DNA from: Welwitschia mirabilis
Taxonomy: Eukaryota; Gnetophyta; Gnetopsida; Welwitschiales
Length of the DNA stretch: 64,000 nucleotides
Direction of reading: 5' to 3'
NCBI GenBank assembly: GCA_051453625.1
Contig: JBOZIK010000001.1
Coordinates: 287,055,746-287,119,745 of the forward strand
The notes beneath the pieces were generated by a model, which was given only the letters and a program-made list of their open reading frames with translations, had not been told where the DNA came from and did no database searches. This document shows positions 34,801 through 46,944 of this stretch, piece by piece (the first letter of the stretch is position 1; every line of letters starts with the position of its first letter). The position numbers and the translations under genes were made by a program.

Positions 34801-35519
34801 ATCATGTATTTAGAGGTAAGAAGTTGAAATAGTGCTTTTTCTTTAGAAAGGTAGAGATAAAAATTGATAATAAAATATTTCTAGGGGACTTCGTGTTAAA
34901 AGATGTATTTTACTCCATTTAGTAATTCTTTAAGTTGAAAATCATGATCATCTTTCATTGATGTAGAATACCCATCATGATGAAGTAAATTTTCTATGAA
35001 TATTACATGTTGAAAAGCATGATCAAGTATGGGTTTGAAGTACTCATTTACTTCTTTAGGCAAGTTATTGAATATAAGGTCATCATTGAGGTTATAAGGT
35101 TTGATGAATTTAAGATTTCTAAGACTTTACTACATTCTTCATGATCATCAAATAAGTTTTCATGTTGTAAAGTAATAAGTCTTTCTTATTTGGATGTCTT
35201 GTTAGACAAGCATGTTGGATTTAATTTATTCATTTAAATATAAATAATCTTCCATTTTTTTAGACTTTAATAATAAATTTCTTATTCTTCATATGACATT
35301 CCACATTCATGTGCATATGTGAATAATAAAATAGGATTTTTCATACAAGCCTATTCCTAAGAGTAAAGGATGTTCTCCATTTTGTTCAACCTCCATGATA
35401 ACTGAATCCATAGGGTAAAAGCCTTCCTCTATTTGTATTACCAAGTCCTTAATAATTCTAATTAATCTTTTGATGATTGTATCGACTAGTTCCAAAATAA
35501 TCTTTATTAGTTTAATCCT
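34801..35519 (-). pseudogene. Protease C-terminus and linker of the minus-strand gypsy
   Basis: Minus strand from 35516 to 35310 reads without stop: RIIKDLVIQIEEGFYPMDSV, then IMEVEQNGEHPLLLGIGLYE. This matches the end of protease (RGIIEDVLVQVDEFIFPVDFVVMDxEENxxIPLILGRPFLAT); the usual Arg-Pro of LGRPF is now Ile-Gly. The stretch 34900-35300 is the variable linker to RT, with FQLKELLNGVKYIF (family ELKxLPSHLKYAFL) near 34930. The active-site half of protease lies in the gap to the right. Confidence 0.75.
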
Positions 35520-36305
35520 NNNNNNNNNNNNNNNNNNNNNNNNNNNNNNNNNNNNNNNNNNNNNNNNNNNNNNNNNNNNNNNNNNNNNNNNNNNNNNNNN
35601 NNNNNNNNNNNNNNNNNNNNNNNNNNNNNNNNNNNNNNNNNNNNNNNNNNNNNNNNNNNNNNNNNNNNNNNNNNNNNNNNNNNNNNNNNNNNNNNNNNNN
35701 NNNNNNNNNNNNNNNNNNNNNNNNNNNNNNNNNNNNNNNNNNNNNNNNNNNNNNNNNNNNNNNNNNNNNNNNNNNNNNNNNNNNNNNNNNNNNNNNNNNN
35801 NNNNNNNNNNNNNNNNNNNNNNNNNNNNNNNNNNNNNNNNNNNNNNNNNNNNNNNNNNNNNNNNNNNNNNNNNNNNNNNNNNNNNNNNNNNNNNNNNNNN
35901 NNNNNNNNNNNNNNNNNNNNNNNNNNNNNNNNNNNNNNNNNNNNNNNNNNNNNNNNNNNNNNNNNNNNNNNNNNNNNNNNNNNNNNNNNNNNNNNNNNNN
36001 NNNNNNNNNNNNNNNNNNNNNNNNNNNNNNNNNNNNNNNNNNNNNNNNNNNNNNNNNNNNNNNNNNNNNNNNNNNNNNNNNNNNNNNNNNNNNNNNNNNN
36101 NNNNNNNNNNNNNNNNNNNNNNNNNNNNNNNNNNNNNNNNNNNNNNNNNNNNNNNNNNNNNNNNNNNNNNNNNNNNNNNNNNNNNNNNNNNNNNNNNNNN
36201 NNNNNNNNNNNNNNNNNNNNNNNNNNNNNNNNNNNNNNNNNNNNNNNNNNNNNNNNNNNNNNNNNNNNNNNNNNNNNNNNNNNNNNNNNNNNNNNNNNNN
36301 NNNNN
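35520..36305. other. Assembly gap, 786 N
   Basis: Interrupts the minus-strand gypsy between gag and protease. Open frames across it on both strands are partly artefacts, though their unmasked minus-strand ends are true element sequence. Confidence 0.95.
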
Positions 36306-37920
36306 TTTATTTTTTTCCTTTTCCTCTAAAATAACATTAATCATGGCAGATCTATTTTCTTTAAATTTAGAACATTTATGCATTACCAAGTTGTAAAGAG
36401 ATTATACTATGAAGAATCTACTTGATGTGGTTCTCTTTTACTTTCTTTTAACTAAATCATTTCATATTTTATTTACTTAGGATTATATTGTAATGTTTCC
36501 AAAAGGGTATATTGATACTTACATCTTACATAATTTGTTTAACATAATTATGATAGCTAGGATTAGTCTTTAATGTTTCTATCTAATGGATTATAAGCTT
36601 TCTTTTTTTGTCTTCATTTCTTGTGTTGTTATTTGATTTTGGCTTAGATGCTAAAGGCAACATTGGTTTATGAAGGATTTATATGTTATCATCTTATGTT
36701 ACATCCTTTTCTTTATTATAATAAGTTAAGGTTTCCTCATGAGGGGTTGTGTTATGTCGTCTTCTAGTTACAACCTTCCAATATTTTTTCATATCATTAA
36801 GATTAGGTATTTTTTAAGTTGGAAGAGATCCTTGTGGTATTTAATTTTCCAAGATCATTTATTGAAGTACTCTTATAAGGTTTTCAATATTCTTATTTTA
36901 ATTTTCTATGTTCTAATTTATGGTCTCATGCATCTTTTTCAATTCTTCAACTTAATCTCTAAAGGAATCATTTCTATGATAATTAAAATAGTTTTATTAG
37001 AAGTTGCTATTTTTGAATTTATTTTAAATTGATAACTTTAAAGTTTTATTTGGCCTATTATTTCTTGGTTAAATTATTGAGTATTCTTATAAATAGTTAA
37101 CCTTTTGTTGAATGCACAAGCATCTTCAAAGTTTACTTCTTTAGAAGTAGGAAGAATAGGATAACCGTTCATGGAATGGTAGTCATATTCACAAATGTTA
37201 CATGTAGAGGAAGATGTTGAAGGTTTCTGATTTAATACCTTTACATAAAAAATAACTCTTATGTACTTTTGTGATATGATGGCAATATCTTCAATCAAGT
37301 AATTAGGACTTATTTGTACTTGTGTTTGTTAGGAATAGATTGTTATTGCATATTATTTCAATGCATTTTCTTCATATCTTTCAACACTTGCCTTATAACT
37401 CTTTCTTCCTTAGGAGATGGTTTAGGATAAGTTTGGATTATCTCAACTAATTCCTCTAATAATGTTCAAGAATCATCTAAATTAAGGTTGAGTAAGTATC
37501 ATCCATATGAAAATCTACTGGTTTCTTTGTTTGCCTATTTAACCCACTATAGAAATGAATAATAAGATATTCCTTTATAAATTCAGCTACTAGATTTAAT
37601 GATGCCACTATTAGGAATCTCTCATAGATTATGACATAGTATTCATAAGATAGTTGTGAAAAATTTGTAACTTCTTTTCATCTTTTTCTTATGATTGTTT
37701 TACTCATGAATATTTTAATGAAAGCATCTTATGCTTGGTTCTAACTCTTAAGGATTTTATATGAGATTCTTTAGAGATAATTTTTAGCTTTTTTTTGTAA
37801 GTTTAAAGGAAAAAAAATTTTATGTAGGTTTTATCGCTAACCTTTTTATTTCCATTTCTTGAGATAAGGGAAATTTGTTCAAATTTAACCAAGTGTTGAA
37901 AAGAACCTTCACCATCATGT
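36306..37920 (-). pseudogene. gag of the minus-strand gypsy
   Basis: Minus-strand readings from 37.9 kb downward: NLQKKAKNYL, then KEVTNFSQLSYEYYVIIYERF, and HFYSGLNRQTKKPVDF near 37530 (family TFYNGLNxxTRQLLD) form the central gag domain. CNICEYDYHSMNGYP near 37190 is a zinc knuckle with its last Cys lost, within the open stretch 37074-37298 after a serine-rich spacer. INIPFWKHYNII near 36510 and NRSAMINVILEEKEKN near 36320 match the distal gag just before protease. The plus-strand frame 36739-37032 is a shadow. Confidence 0.78.
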
Positions 37921-40240
37921 CCTAAAACTATTTAATAAGCATTAAGGTTTTTTAATTTTACATCATCTTCTATAGATAATTCAAAAGAATTTTGGACTTA
38001 TTTTTTCCTTTTAGTAATGCTTTCTTTAAGATATTTTTAGGTATTATTATAACTGAAAGTCATATTAAAAGAAAGATTATCCAAAGAGGAGGAGAAACTA
38101 TTTAAAGAAGTTAAAGAAGTTTAGAAGGTAAAGAAATCTTAGAAGAAGGTTAAGGATTATTTGAAGTGGAAAGAATTTTAGAATGAAGAAAAGTCATCTT
38201 ATTCAATTATTAAAATAAATGTTTCATTTTCATATAAAGTTCTAGAATTAAAAACAATTAGATGTTATTTGATTATTTATTCAATAAAGTGCTTTTCTCT
38301 CAAATAATTTACCATTTCTTGCATGGTTAAAAAATGTTAACAAAGTTCTTTACATCTAAGGAAAACAATATTTAGGATTACATAAGGTGAAAGGATAAGT
38401 TTTACTAATAATTAATGTGACAACCACTTATGTTACATGAAGCACAAAGTGTAGGCTAGGTTTGTATAAAAAATATGGTAATTCCCAACATTACAGAAAG
38501 TGTGAGGAGTAGAACTAATAAATAATGATAATTTCTTTCTAAGAGAATAGATCCAACAAATAATATTTCGTAAGAAAATTAGATCAAAATTATTGAAATG
38601 ATCAAAAAACTTAATTACTTGAATTAAAAGGAAATGTAAATTGGAAGAATTGTAAACTAAAACATAGGAAAGCTACGCTACACCATAAATTAGGATAATT
38701 AAGTGAAAATTTAGAGATCTAAAAAGGTAGTCAAGTGCACAAAAGTAGATCTAACTTGGGAATAAGGTACAATACCACTCAACTAAATAATCTAAAATTA
38801 AATTAACTACTTGGGTAGTGAGAATTCTTAAATGCTTCACATCTATAATGATAATAGGATATTGCAAATGTAATTTGTGAGTGTAAAACATATGACATAT
38901 TCCTTAAATTCACTTATCAATAGCTTGTAATATTTTAATACCTAATTTTTACAAATGAATACTAGTATAGAGGATCAAACCTAATGTTGTATACTAGTGA
39001 GGAATTTAATGATTACCTAGAAACTTAACTCATTTAAAGAAGAAGGTAATTTTTATTCTTTTTCTAATTAAGTATGAGATTAAAACAAGAATACAATAAT
39101 GAATAGAATGCAATGAATTTAGAATGTAAGAAATTCACACATAATGTATGAAAATAAAATGCAATTCCAAATGTAATTAACTAATCCAGTTTACCAACTT
39201 GTTGTTATCTAAGTTTGCCTTTATATTATATATAAAAACCAAAATTAATCTATTGAAACATCAATTTTCTTCCAACATAAAATATAAAATAGATAAAGAG
39301 AATTATTGGAAAAATACAAAGTAATTATATTAATCAAATTCTAATACATTTAGTTATTAGTAATAATCCTTTAACGAAGAAGACTCATCCCAATACCAAA
39401 GAAAGCTCTTCTCATAAGTTAGAATAGATCCCTTACTTAAGTAAACTCCAATGATTACAAAATCATTTAATGCTAAAAGGATAGTAAGATGGATGCTTAA
39501 GTGGTATATTTATGGGTTTGAATTAGTGTTTTGAAATATGAATAGGTGCAAACTAATAAGACATGATCTTACTAATAAAGTAATACAAGTTACTCACTTT
39601 TTAATTAAATTTAAATGATAATCTAGGTGTCTCATTTGAATGATGATAATAGATAGAGCTGAAACTTCTTATAATGATGCTTTATATGTCTATCCAGTGT
39701 AAGTGATAACATTTTTCTAGTTACCTCATCTAGCTAATCATGTGAACAAAGGTGGTAACTACTAATAACCATTTTTCATGTCATGTCATATCATCCTTTA
39801 TCAAAACTGACTTCTACTAACTGATTGTTTAGGTAGCTTTGTCTAGATAACTAAATGTGGATGATTATAAAAATAGTCTAGAGAGATATACATATACAGG
39901 GTTGGTCATGTCTTAGCTTCATTTAGATGACCATGTGGACAAAGCCCTTTCTTTAATTACTATTAGCTTTGATCAACATCACTTATTCTAAAATTAGTCT
40001 TTGATGTTCTTAAGTATCAAAATTAGATCTTAAACATTTCCATATAATGTCATCATGATGTTGTAACTAGAATTTATTCTAAATATGGTCCTTTAGAATC
40101 ATCAAATTGTGAGTCATCATTACTTCACTAGAAGGGTCAAGAATAGAAAAGTCCTCAAAACATACTTAAACTACTTACTTGTGTAAAAAATATATGCATG
40201 TCATGATCATTGTAATAGCTATGCGTAATTACCATTAACT
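37921..40240. other. Probable leader and 5' LTR of the minus-strand gypsy
   Basis: By position the 5' LTR of the minus-strand element should lie here in reverse. At 38483-38500 TTCCCAACATTACAG has a weak resemblance to the reverse of a tRNA-Asp primer site. Around 39740-39960 a segment with ATCATGTGAACAAAGG and GACCATGTGGACAAAG suggests diverged internal repeats. I found no second copy of this LTR at 33 kb, so a complete element cannot be shown. Confidence 0.35.
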
Positions 40241-40510
40241 TCTATCAATTTAGCCTAAGAACATGCTTGAAAATACTACCAATAGGCAGGTAGCACTACT
40301 CACTGACTTCGAGCTTGAATGAAAGTTCTAAATCCTTGGCTTTAGGGAGGTTGGAAATCACATGGGCATTTACCAAGGTGGATTCATATATTCATCCTCC
40401 ACTGATGGCAACTTGTTAGTGGAAATCTTACTATTGGAACAAAGCCCCAGCCCATGTAGCTGGCAACACCCCAGCATCAGATATTTCATACAATTTGGCC
40501 TTATAACATT
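40241..40510. other. G+C-richer island of unknown origin
   Basis: About 270 bp with clearly higher G+C than its surroundings, for example CCCCAGCCCATGTAGCTGG near 40444. A plus-strand frame of 67 codons (40362-40565) crosses it, but it resembles no family that I know, has an A+T-rich tail of different character, and is probably not a gene. It lies at the border between the minus-strand gypsy segment and the resumed plus-strand integrase. Confidence 0.45.
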
Positions 40511-40619
40511 GAATATTAATAATAGAGATAACATTTCAAAAGAACATTACAACCAAAAAATTTAGATTAAACAAGATAACACATGGTAAATCAAAAGTGA
40601 ATTATGAATACATAACTAA

Positions 40620-40870
40620 GTATTACCTTGATTAGAAAAACTAGAAAAAATAATTTCAATCCTAGTGATAAAGCTTTATTGTATAATATTAGATTACATA
40701 AGTTTCTTAGAAAACTACTCAACAAGTGGAAAGGGCCTTTTGAGATAATAAAAATGAACTAGAATGACAGAATTATAGTAAAAATCCTTAGCATTAATGG
40801 TTAGTTCACTATAAATGGTTAACAACTAAAAATCTATCATGAGAATGAGCCATAAAGTGTTGCCATTAAT
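40620..40870 (+). pseudogene. Integrase C-terminus of the LTR-B element, resumed after interruption
   Basis: Plus-strand reading FNPSDKALLYNIRLHKFL, then KWKGPFEIIKMN and FTINGxQLKIYHENEP matches the gypsy integrase C-terminus (FxPGDKVLLYNSRLRLFPGKL, RWSGPFxV, FKVNGQRLKHY). The GPF motif is intact. No integrase core precedes it; the core with matching strand and family is at 32450-33000. The simplest reading is one integrase gene split by about 7.6 kb of later sequence. Confidence 0.82.
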
Positions 40871-42090
40871 CATGAAGAATCATCTGACTCTAACCACATT
40901 ACTTTTAACCTTGATCTAATAGCATTAGATAATCTAACTTATGTCTATGCCATGTACTAATTAGTTTACATATAAATAAGTTCTTATGTATATTTTTTAA
41001 AATTTAATTTTTTCTAACTATATTTATTTATTTTCTTTAAAAAAGGAATTTTCTTATAACCATTTAAGAATATTGTTATAAATTTTGACCATAAATTTAG
41101 TGTTTTATTTTTTCATGCTCTTAATTCATAATAAAATTAGTCAGTATACCTTATCATTTCTCCATCCTTTATTTTTCCTTTAGCATTTTCCTACTCATAG
41201 CCATTACTGCATGAAAGAAATCCATGTTGAAGCTACAATAGTTTTCACAAGAATCTAGCATATGCAATTATAAGAAAGATAAGAAAGAAATAAAAAAAAT
41301 ATTATTTTGATTGACAAAAAACTATAATAATAATATTAATAGTAAGAATAGTAGAATAATCAAGTATAAGATTATCATGACATAAAATCTTATAATATAT
41401 GTTTTACACTTTAGCAAAGCTTCTCTTCTTTTAATGTATTAGGTTTTTCTATCTCACTTGCAAAATATTAAAGCTTCTCTTCTTTTAATGTATTAGGTTT
41501 TTCTATCTCACTTGCAAAATATTATATTATAGTATGTTGTATTTTACTTTTATAATTAATTGTCCAGATCTAAATTCTAGAAATTTGATAAGCATTAATG
41601 CTATTCGCATGAATTATAAGGATATTTCTAATAAGAGTCAAAAGACATACATGTAAGCAAGGAATGATTTAATTATTTTACTATGCTCTAGATGAGTATG
41701 AAGATTTATTAGTTTTATTGAATAATTTAAATATACTTTCTTAAGAACCAAATTAATCAACATTAAATAAGTCAATGAATGTTTAATTACATCTTGAATT
41801 AGTTTCATGGATTGTGAGGTATACTTTTATAATTCTATGATTATTAGTCGTATTAGAGTGAGCTATCGATATTTGATGAATTCATCTATTTTATGTATCA
41901 TTCCTATCATCTCCATTATTACATTGAACCATCATGTATTTTTTCTAATTTTTTCATATTTCTTAAAAGAGAAATGGGAATATATTAAATTAGAAAATTT
42001 ACATTAGGGGAAAGAAATAAAGAATTAAACTATTTAACAAAAATAAGAATATTATGTGGAATACTTAAAGACAGAATAAAAACAAAAAAA
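40871..42090. other. 3' untranslated internal region of the LTR-B element
   Basis: A+T-rich, with no protein motif seen. Contains the exact 54-bp duplication at 41417-41524. Right end approximate, at the presumed 3' end of the LINE. Confidence 0.4.
41417..41524. repeat. Perfect tandem duplication, 54 bp x 2
   Basis: The unit starting AAGCTTCTCTTCTTTTAATG occurs at 41417-41470 and again at 41471-41524 with no difference. Given the heavy decay of the surroundings, zero divergence means the duplication is recent, or a sequencing/assembly slip. Confidence 0.9.
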
Positions 42091-42094
42091 AGTT

Positions 42095-43400
42095 AGAGGC
42101 AATGACACCTTGGGTAGAAGAACTACTACAAGCTAGAACTAAACTAGAAAAGTAGCCTAAAAGAAAAGGATAATTTATATAGGGGGATAAGATCATCCAA
42201 ATTTATCATGAAAAAGAAAACTGACTAATAAGAAGGAGAACTTTCTATAGCAAATGCTGGGACAAATTGTCAACTAGGCCAAATTGGGGTTGAGAACGCC
42301 CCTAGAGAAAAGAACTAATAAAAACTAGAATTAAACTAAGGAAAAGACCTAAAGGATAAGGCATTAGCATTTCCTACATAAGGGGAAGAGATTGCCATGA
42401 TTATGCTCTAGTAAAAAGCATCCCATTTCGTCAAACAATACCTTAAAGGCCTAATCAACCTTCTTGAATTCTTTAGATCCTACTTGATTCTTGTCTGAGT
42501 GTAGTCTAAGTTCTTTCTTCCTATAACTTAACTTGATTACTTATGTAGCGATCTACGAGAGATTCCTAGGATCACAAATGGTAATCTCTTTATCCCATAA
42601 ATTATTGCAAGTATAACCTCCCTTTACATAGTGTTCATTTCTATATCTTCCTGTGAATTATGATGCATCTCTTCTAAAGTAGAATCTGTAGTCGAATCTT
42701 AGATAGAATTGGGGTTTCTCTCAGGCTGGGTGTCTTAAGCCTAGCCATGAGGTTACTTCCTCTACTCCTAGGATTTAGTTGGAAACTTCTCTTGAGCTAT
42801 CTCTTTCTAAATTGGGAAAAAATTTAGCTTCTCTGTCTGAGGTTTTGTGGGTGAAGTTATCCTTTTCTAAGAGCTAGGATTTCCTTGTTTAACATTTCCT
42901 TTAGAATAAGAGGCTTCATCTGTAGTTTCTTATCTCTTGGATTTTCTCTTAAAATAAGTTTCCTACTCTCCCAAGTACCACAATTAATTTTAAGTATCTT
43001 GTAGTATCTTTTTAACGAAGAGGCTGAATGAAGAATAAGGTAGGTTAACCTATGCTCTAGATCTAGGGCTTTAAGAAATGCAAAGTGTAGGCCTGAAAGC
43101 TTTGAGTAATGACTAGATTAAATGAAGTATTAATTGGTTAATTTGACATCCAAGCCCCATGGGAGTAGAAGCATCTTCTGACTAATGTATCCAGTAGGAG
43201 GAACACCATCAGGAAAGAAATTGAGTGCCTTCCATTACCCTCTACTTCTAACAGGAATCCTTTCATTAGCTGTTAGAATTTCTAAAAGTTTATAAAGAGA
43301 GTTTTTAGTGATTTCGATGGAGATTCTCCTAAAGATGGTACACTACCCTCTCCATTGTTTGTAGAATGGGGCGATATTAGCCCTCATCCCACAGCCTACA
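42095..43400 (-). mobile_element. 3' part of the LINE, no domain recognised
   Basis: Less A+T-rich than the neighbouring gypsy sequence and continuous in character with the LINE to the right. An imperfect repeat of about 180 bp is present at 42100-42400 (GCTAGAACTAAACTAG and ACTAGAATTAAACTAAGG mark the units). I did not find an RNase H domain or the expected A tail, so the 3' end is uncertain. Confidence 0.45.
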
Positions 43401-43404
43401 CCTT

Positions 43405-43835
43405 GTTCTATAACTCCAGGAATTCTTCGAACAGGCCAAGATTAGATGATTCAATGGTAGGAGTTACTCCCATAGCTATTCTAAGTTGTAAATGATATTG
43501 TTTGATTCTCCTAGTGGTATTTATTGGAAATGGGAGAGGGGAACTATTAAAATTCAAATCATTTCTTGTACATAAAATCTGCCAATAAGTCAAGTAAATT
43601 CTATTATTTATGCATATGTCAAATGTATTACAGAGCTTATAGTATCTCTTCATAATTATCTTCATTTGCATTGATGAAAAAGATGATTAGCATTTTTAGG
43701 ATAAGACTGACAGATTGGATAAGAAATTTCAACTTGGAAGACCCTCATGTGTAGTTGGTCTCTTGTGAGGATTTTGTTATAGTTCTTTAACCAAAAAAAC
43801 ACTTTAATTTTATCTCAAACTTGATCCTTCCAGGA
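43405..43835 (-). pseudogene. LINE ORF2 C-terminal zinc-binding (zf-RVT) region
   Basis: Minus-strand reading DKIKVFFWLKNYNKILTRDQ, then EISYPICQSYPKNANHLFHQC matches the zf-RVT domain of plant LINE ORF2 (KVKFFLWLxxxxRLLTRDxL...CPLCxxxxETxxHLFFxC). The first Cys is replaced by Tyr. The open stretch 43671-43408 that follows, with YWQILCTRNDLNF, resembles the LWxIWxxRNxxIF segment that comes after this domain. One frame change separates the two parts. Confidence 0.75.
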
Positions 43836-44559
43836 TTTCTTATGAGTGTCATCTTTTTCATATTTTTTTGGAGAATCTATTTGGTTATATCTTCATGGGA
43901 AATGTTTAGGTCTATCAGATGTCTTTTAGCTTTGCTAAGATGTTTTTTCAGATAAGATTCTTCCTGATTGGTGTTCTAATTTGGGTATTTGTAATTAATC
44001 AAATCACTCTATGGTTGTACTTTCTTAGATAGCCTTTTCAAGATCTAGTGGGCTCCTATAAGAAGAGAGTTCTCTAGTCTCTAGATACCCTAGCCTTTAG
44101 AATTCTTTGGTTGAGCTATTATCTTCCACTTGCATAGGTGAATGTAGTTTTGATCTTTTTCTCTTAATGAAATAAATTCCTTTAGAATTCTATTAATTTT
44201 TTTAATGATGTTCTTTTGGGGGAAGGAGGGGATTCAATAATGGAAGCTATGTATCTAAAAGAAGATATTAGGTATGCGTTTACTAGGATAATCTTTACTT
44301 TGGAGGAAAGAAAGTTATTCTACAAGGAGTTGCATCATTTTTAAATAGCTTCAAGAATGTAGTTCCAAGTGAGGGTCTTATGCCAATTCCACTAGGGAAT
44401 TTTCATGTAGATGTCCTACAGGTCTTCCAATTTTGTGTTCAAAATTATACTAATTTTTCCTCCTTTGGTACTGTTTATATCCCATGTATGAATTCTAGAT
44501 TTACTCCAGTTGGTATGGAGACCCATAACTTCTGCAAAAAAGATTCATGGAATTCTTAA

Positions 44560-44800
44560 TGACTCTTGCTTATTGATATAAGGCCTTGGTTATGATGATA
44601 GTATCATCTGCATAATGGTTATTAATGAATGTTTGATCTCTTATCTTGATATTTAAAACTCCATTACTTTTTAAAAAACCCTGTAAGACATTCCTGAGAA
44701 ATAGAAAAATATATGGGGATAGGGGGTTCCCCTGTCTTAATTCTTGATCAACTAAGAAAAATTTAGATTTATGATTATTAACCTCCACATTAAATTCAAC
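44560..44800 (-). pseudogene. LINE ORF2 reverse transcriptase catalytic segment
   Basis: A 72-codon open stretch (44788-44570) reads KFFLVDQELRQGNPLSPYIF and later INNHYADDTIIITKA. LRQGDPLSPxLF and YADDT are the hallmark motifs of non-LTR RT; the catalytic YADD at 44600-44614 is intact and only Asp-to-Asn in the first motif is changed. RT primes on nicked target DNA and copies the element RNA. The start codon at 44788 is internal to the protein. Confidence 0.9.
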
Positions 44801-44968
44801 TAAAGCCTACGTATCTAGCTAGATATTGATGATGTCTTAGTGAAAACTAGTATTCCTGAGAATACAATCGAAATATTACTAGCTAATAGAGTTATAAGAT
44901 TTTCCTATGTATAATTTAATAATGAGAAGAGGAAATTTATGCTTTTTAATAGAATGTATAATTTCCAT

Positions 44969-46452
44969 GAGTCAAGAGGATTTGATCCTGAATATACTTA
45001 GATTGAATGAAGCTGGATTGATTCTCAGAGATCACCTTGGACAGTAGGGGGCCAATACAATTAACCATGATTTTCACAGAGACTCTATAAAGAATGTTGC
45101 AAATACCTAAAAATCTAAAGTCTTCCAGTTTGTTAGCATCTTGTTTTTGGAAATAAGAATGACCCTGATTCTATTTATTTCCCCAGAATGCATTTGTTAT
45201 GAAGAATATCTTGCATAACATCCTGAAGGTTGTCCCCTAAAATAGAGAAGTGAGATTTGAAGAGTTCAACTAGTCACTCATCTAGTACTAGAGCTCTATG
45301 ATTATTTATTAACTCATAGTTTATAGTAATTCATCTTTGTTTAGTGGTTTAGCAAGTTGGGTATTATTCTCTTTGGAGATTTACTTATTTTCTAGAATAC
45401 GTTGGGGACAATATCATCCCATTTCCAAATTCTCTTGAGATGATTCTACATTTTATTATCTATTTTCTATTCATGTTCAATTATATGGTCTCTAAGTTAT
45501 AAGCCTTCTAATCCTATTATCTGCTCTGTGCTGATTGACTTACTAGAAGAAAAACTTAGTATGTTTGTCTCCTTCATTAAGCAACTTAATCCTTGATCGT
45601 TCTCTCTAGTAGTTTTTTCCATCAGCATTTATTTTTTAGAGTTCCATAAGGCACTGATATNNNNNNNNNNNNNNNNNNNNNNNNNNNNNNNNNNNNNNNN
45701 NNNNNNNNNNNNNNNNNNNNNNNNNNNNNNNNNNNNNNNNNNNNNNNNNNNNNNNNNNNNGGAGTCAAGAGGATTTGGTCCTAAATATACTGGGATCGAA
45801 TGAAACTGGATTGATTCTCAGAGATCACCTTGGGTAGGAGGGGGCCAATACAATTAACCATGATTTTCATAGAGACTCTATAAAGAATGTTGTAAATACC
45901 TAAAGATCTAAAGTCTTCCAGTTTATTGGCATATCGTTTTTGGAAATAAGAATGATCCTGACTCTATTCATTTCCCCGGAATGCATTTGTTATAAAGAAT
46001 ATCTTGCATAACATCCTGAAGGTTATTTCCTAAAATGGAGAAGTGAGATTTGAAGAGTTCAACTAGCCACTCATCTAGTCCTAGAGCTCTATTATTGTTT
46101 ATTAACTCATAGTTTATAGTAATTCATCTTTTTTTAGTGGTTTAGTAAGTTGGGTATTATTCTCTTTGGAGATTTACTTATTTTCTAGAATACACTGGGG
46201 ACAATATCATCCCATTTCCAAATTCTCTTGAGATGACTCTACATTTCATTATCTATTTTTGATTTATGTTCAATTATGTGGTTTCTGATTATAAGCCTTC
46301 TAATCCTATTGTCTGCTCTGTGCTGATTGACTTACTAGAAAAAAAAACTTAGTATGTTTGTCCCCTTCATTAAGCCACTTAATCCTTGATCGTTCTCTCT
46401 AGTAGTTTTTTCCATCAGCATTTATTCTTAGAGTTCCATGAGGCATTAATAT
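44969..46452 (-). pseudogene. LINE ORF2 RT N-terminal region, duplicated around a 100-N gap
   Basis: Minus-strand reading near 45120-44980 gives RFLGICNILYRVSVKIMVN, then IGPLLSKVISENQSSFI and YIQDQILLTH (family RPISLCNVLYKxxSKVLxNRLKPxLxxLISxNQxAFIxGRxIxDNILxxHE). The same segment occurs again near 45915-45785. 44969-45660 and 45762-46452 are almost equal in length and nearly identical. The gap 45661-45760 is exactly 100 N, so one copy is probably an alternative allele. Confidence 0.8.
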
Positions 46453-46940
46453 TTCCTATTATGGAGGCTATCTTATTTTTCTCCCTCTTCTTGCTTAACT
46501 TAGATTCTCTGGATTTCTTCTTTAAGGTTCTTTTTGGATTCAAATATTTCTTTATCTTTCCTCCTCTAGTCCTTTACATGAGCTTTTAAGGTGTTGAGGC
46601 CTCTATAGAGGAAGGTTAATGAATAAGTACTATCATATTAGCTTAAAATATTTTTAATCAAAGCTTTGTTTTTGTCCTGATAATCTAGTAATGTTTCATT
46701 CGAAATAGAATCTTTTAGGATGCTATCGTCCTAATTCTTTATCTAATAGGATGGTGATTTGAAGCTATTCTATTCAAATCACAACATTTAATTGGAAGCT
46801 TTATTAAGTCCTTTTTAATAAGATTTTTGTCAATTCTAGACATTATCAAATTTTTAGCTATGCTTCAATTAGACCAAGTGTATTTACACCCAGCAATAGG
46901 AACATCTACAAGGGAATTCAGTGTTATGTAATCTTTAAGA
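46453..46940 (-). pseudogene. LINE ORF2 linker between endonuclease and RT
   Basis: Lies between the endonuclease (46950-47390) and RT. It shows no domain that I can name. The plus-strand frame 46386-46589 is a shadow. Confidence 0.5.
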
Positions 46941-46944
46941 ATTG

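Noticed and set aside
36739-37032. 97-codon plus-strand hydrophobic frame
   Set aside because: Antisense shadow of the minus-strand gypsy gag, whose motifs are visible on the other strand.
40362-40565. 67-codon frame in the G+C-rich island
   Set aside because: No recognised domain, the frame runs out into A+T-rich sequence of another character, and no homologue was apparent.
46386-46589. Hydrophobic 67-codon plus-strand frame (possible membrane peptide)
   Set aside because: It is antisense to LINE ORF2; the hydrophobicity comes from T-rich complement of A-rich coding sequence.
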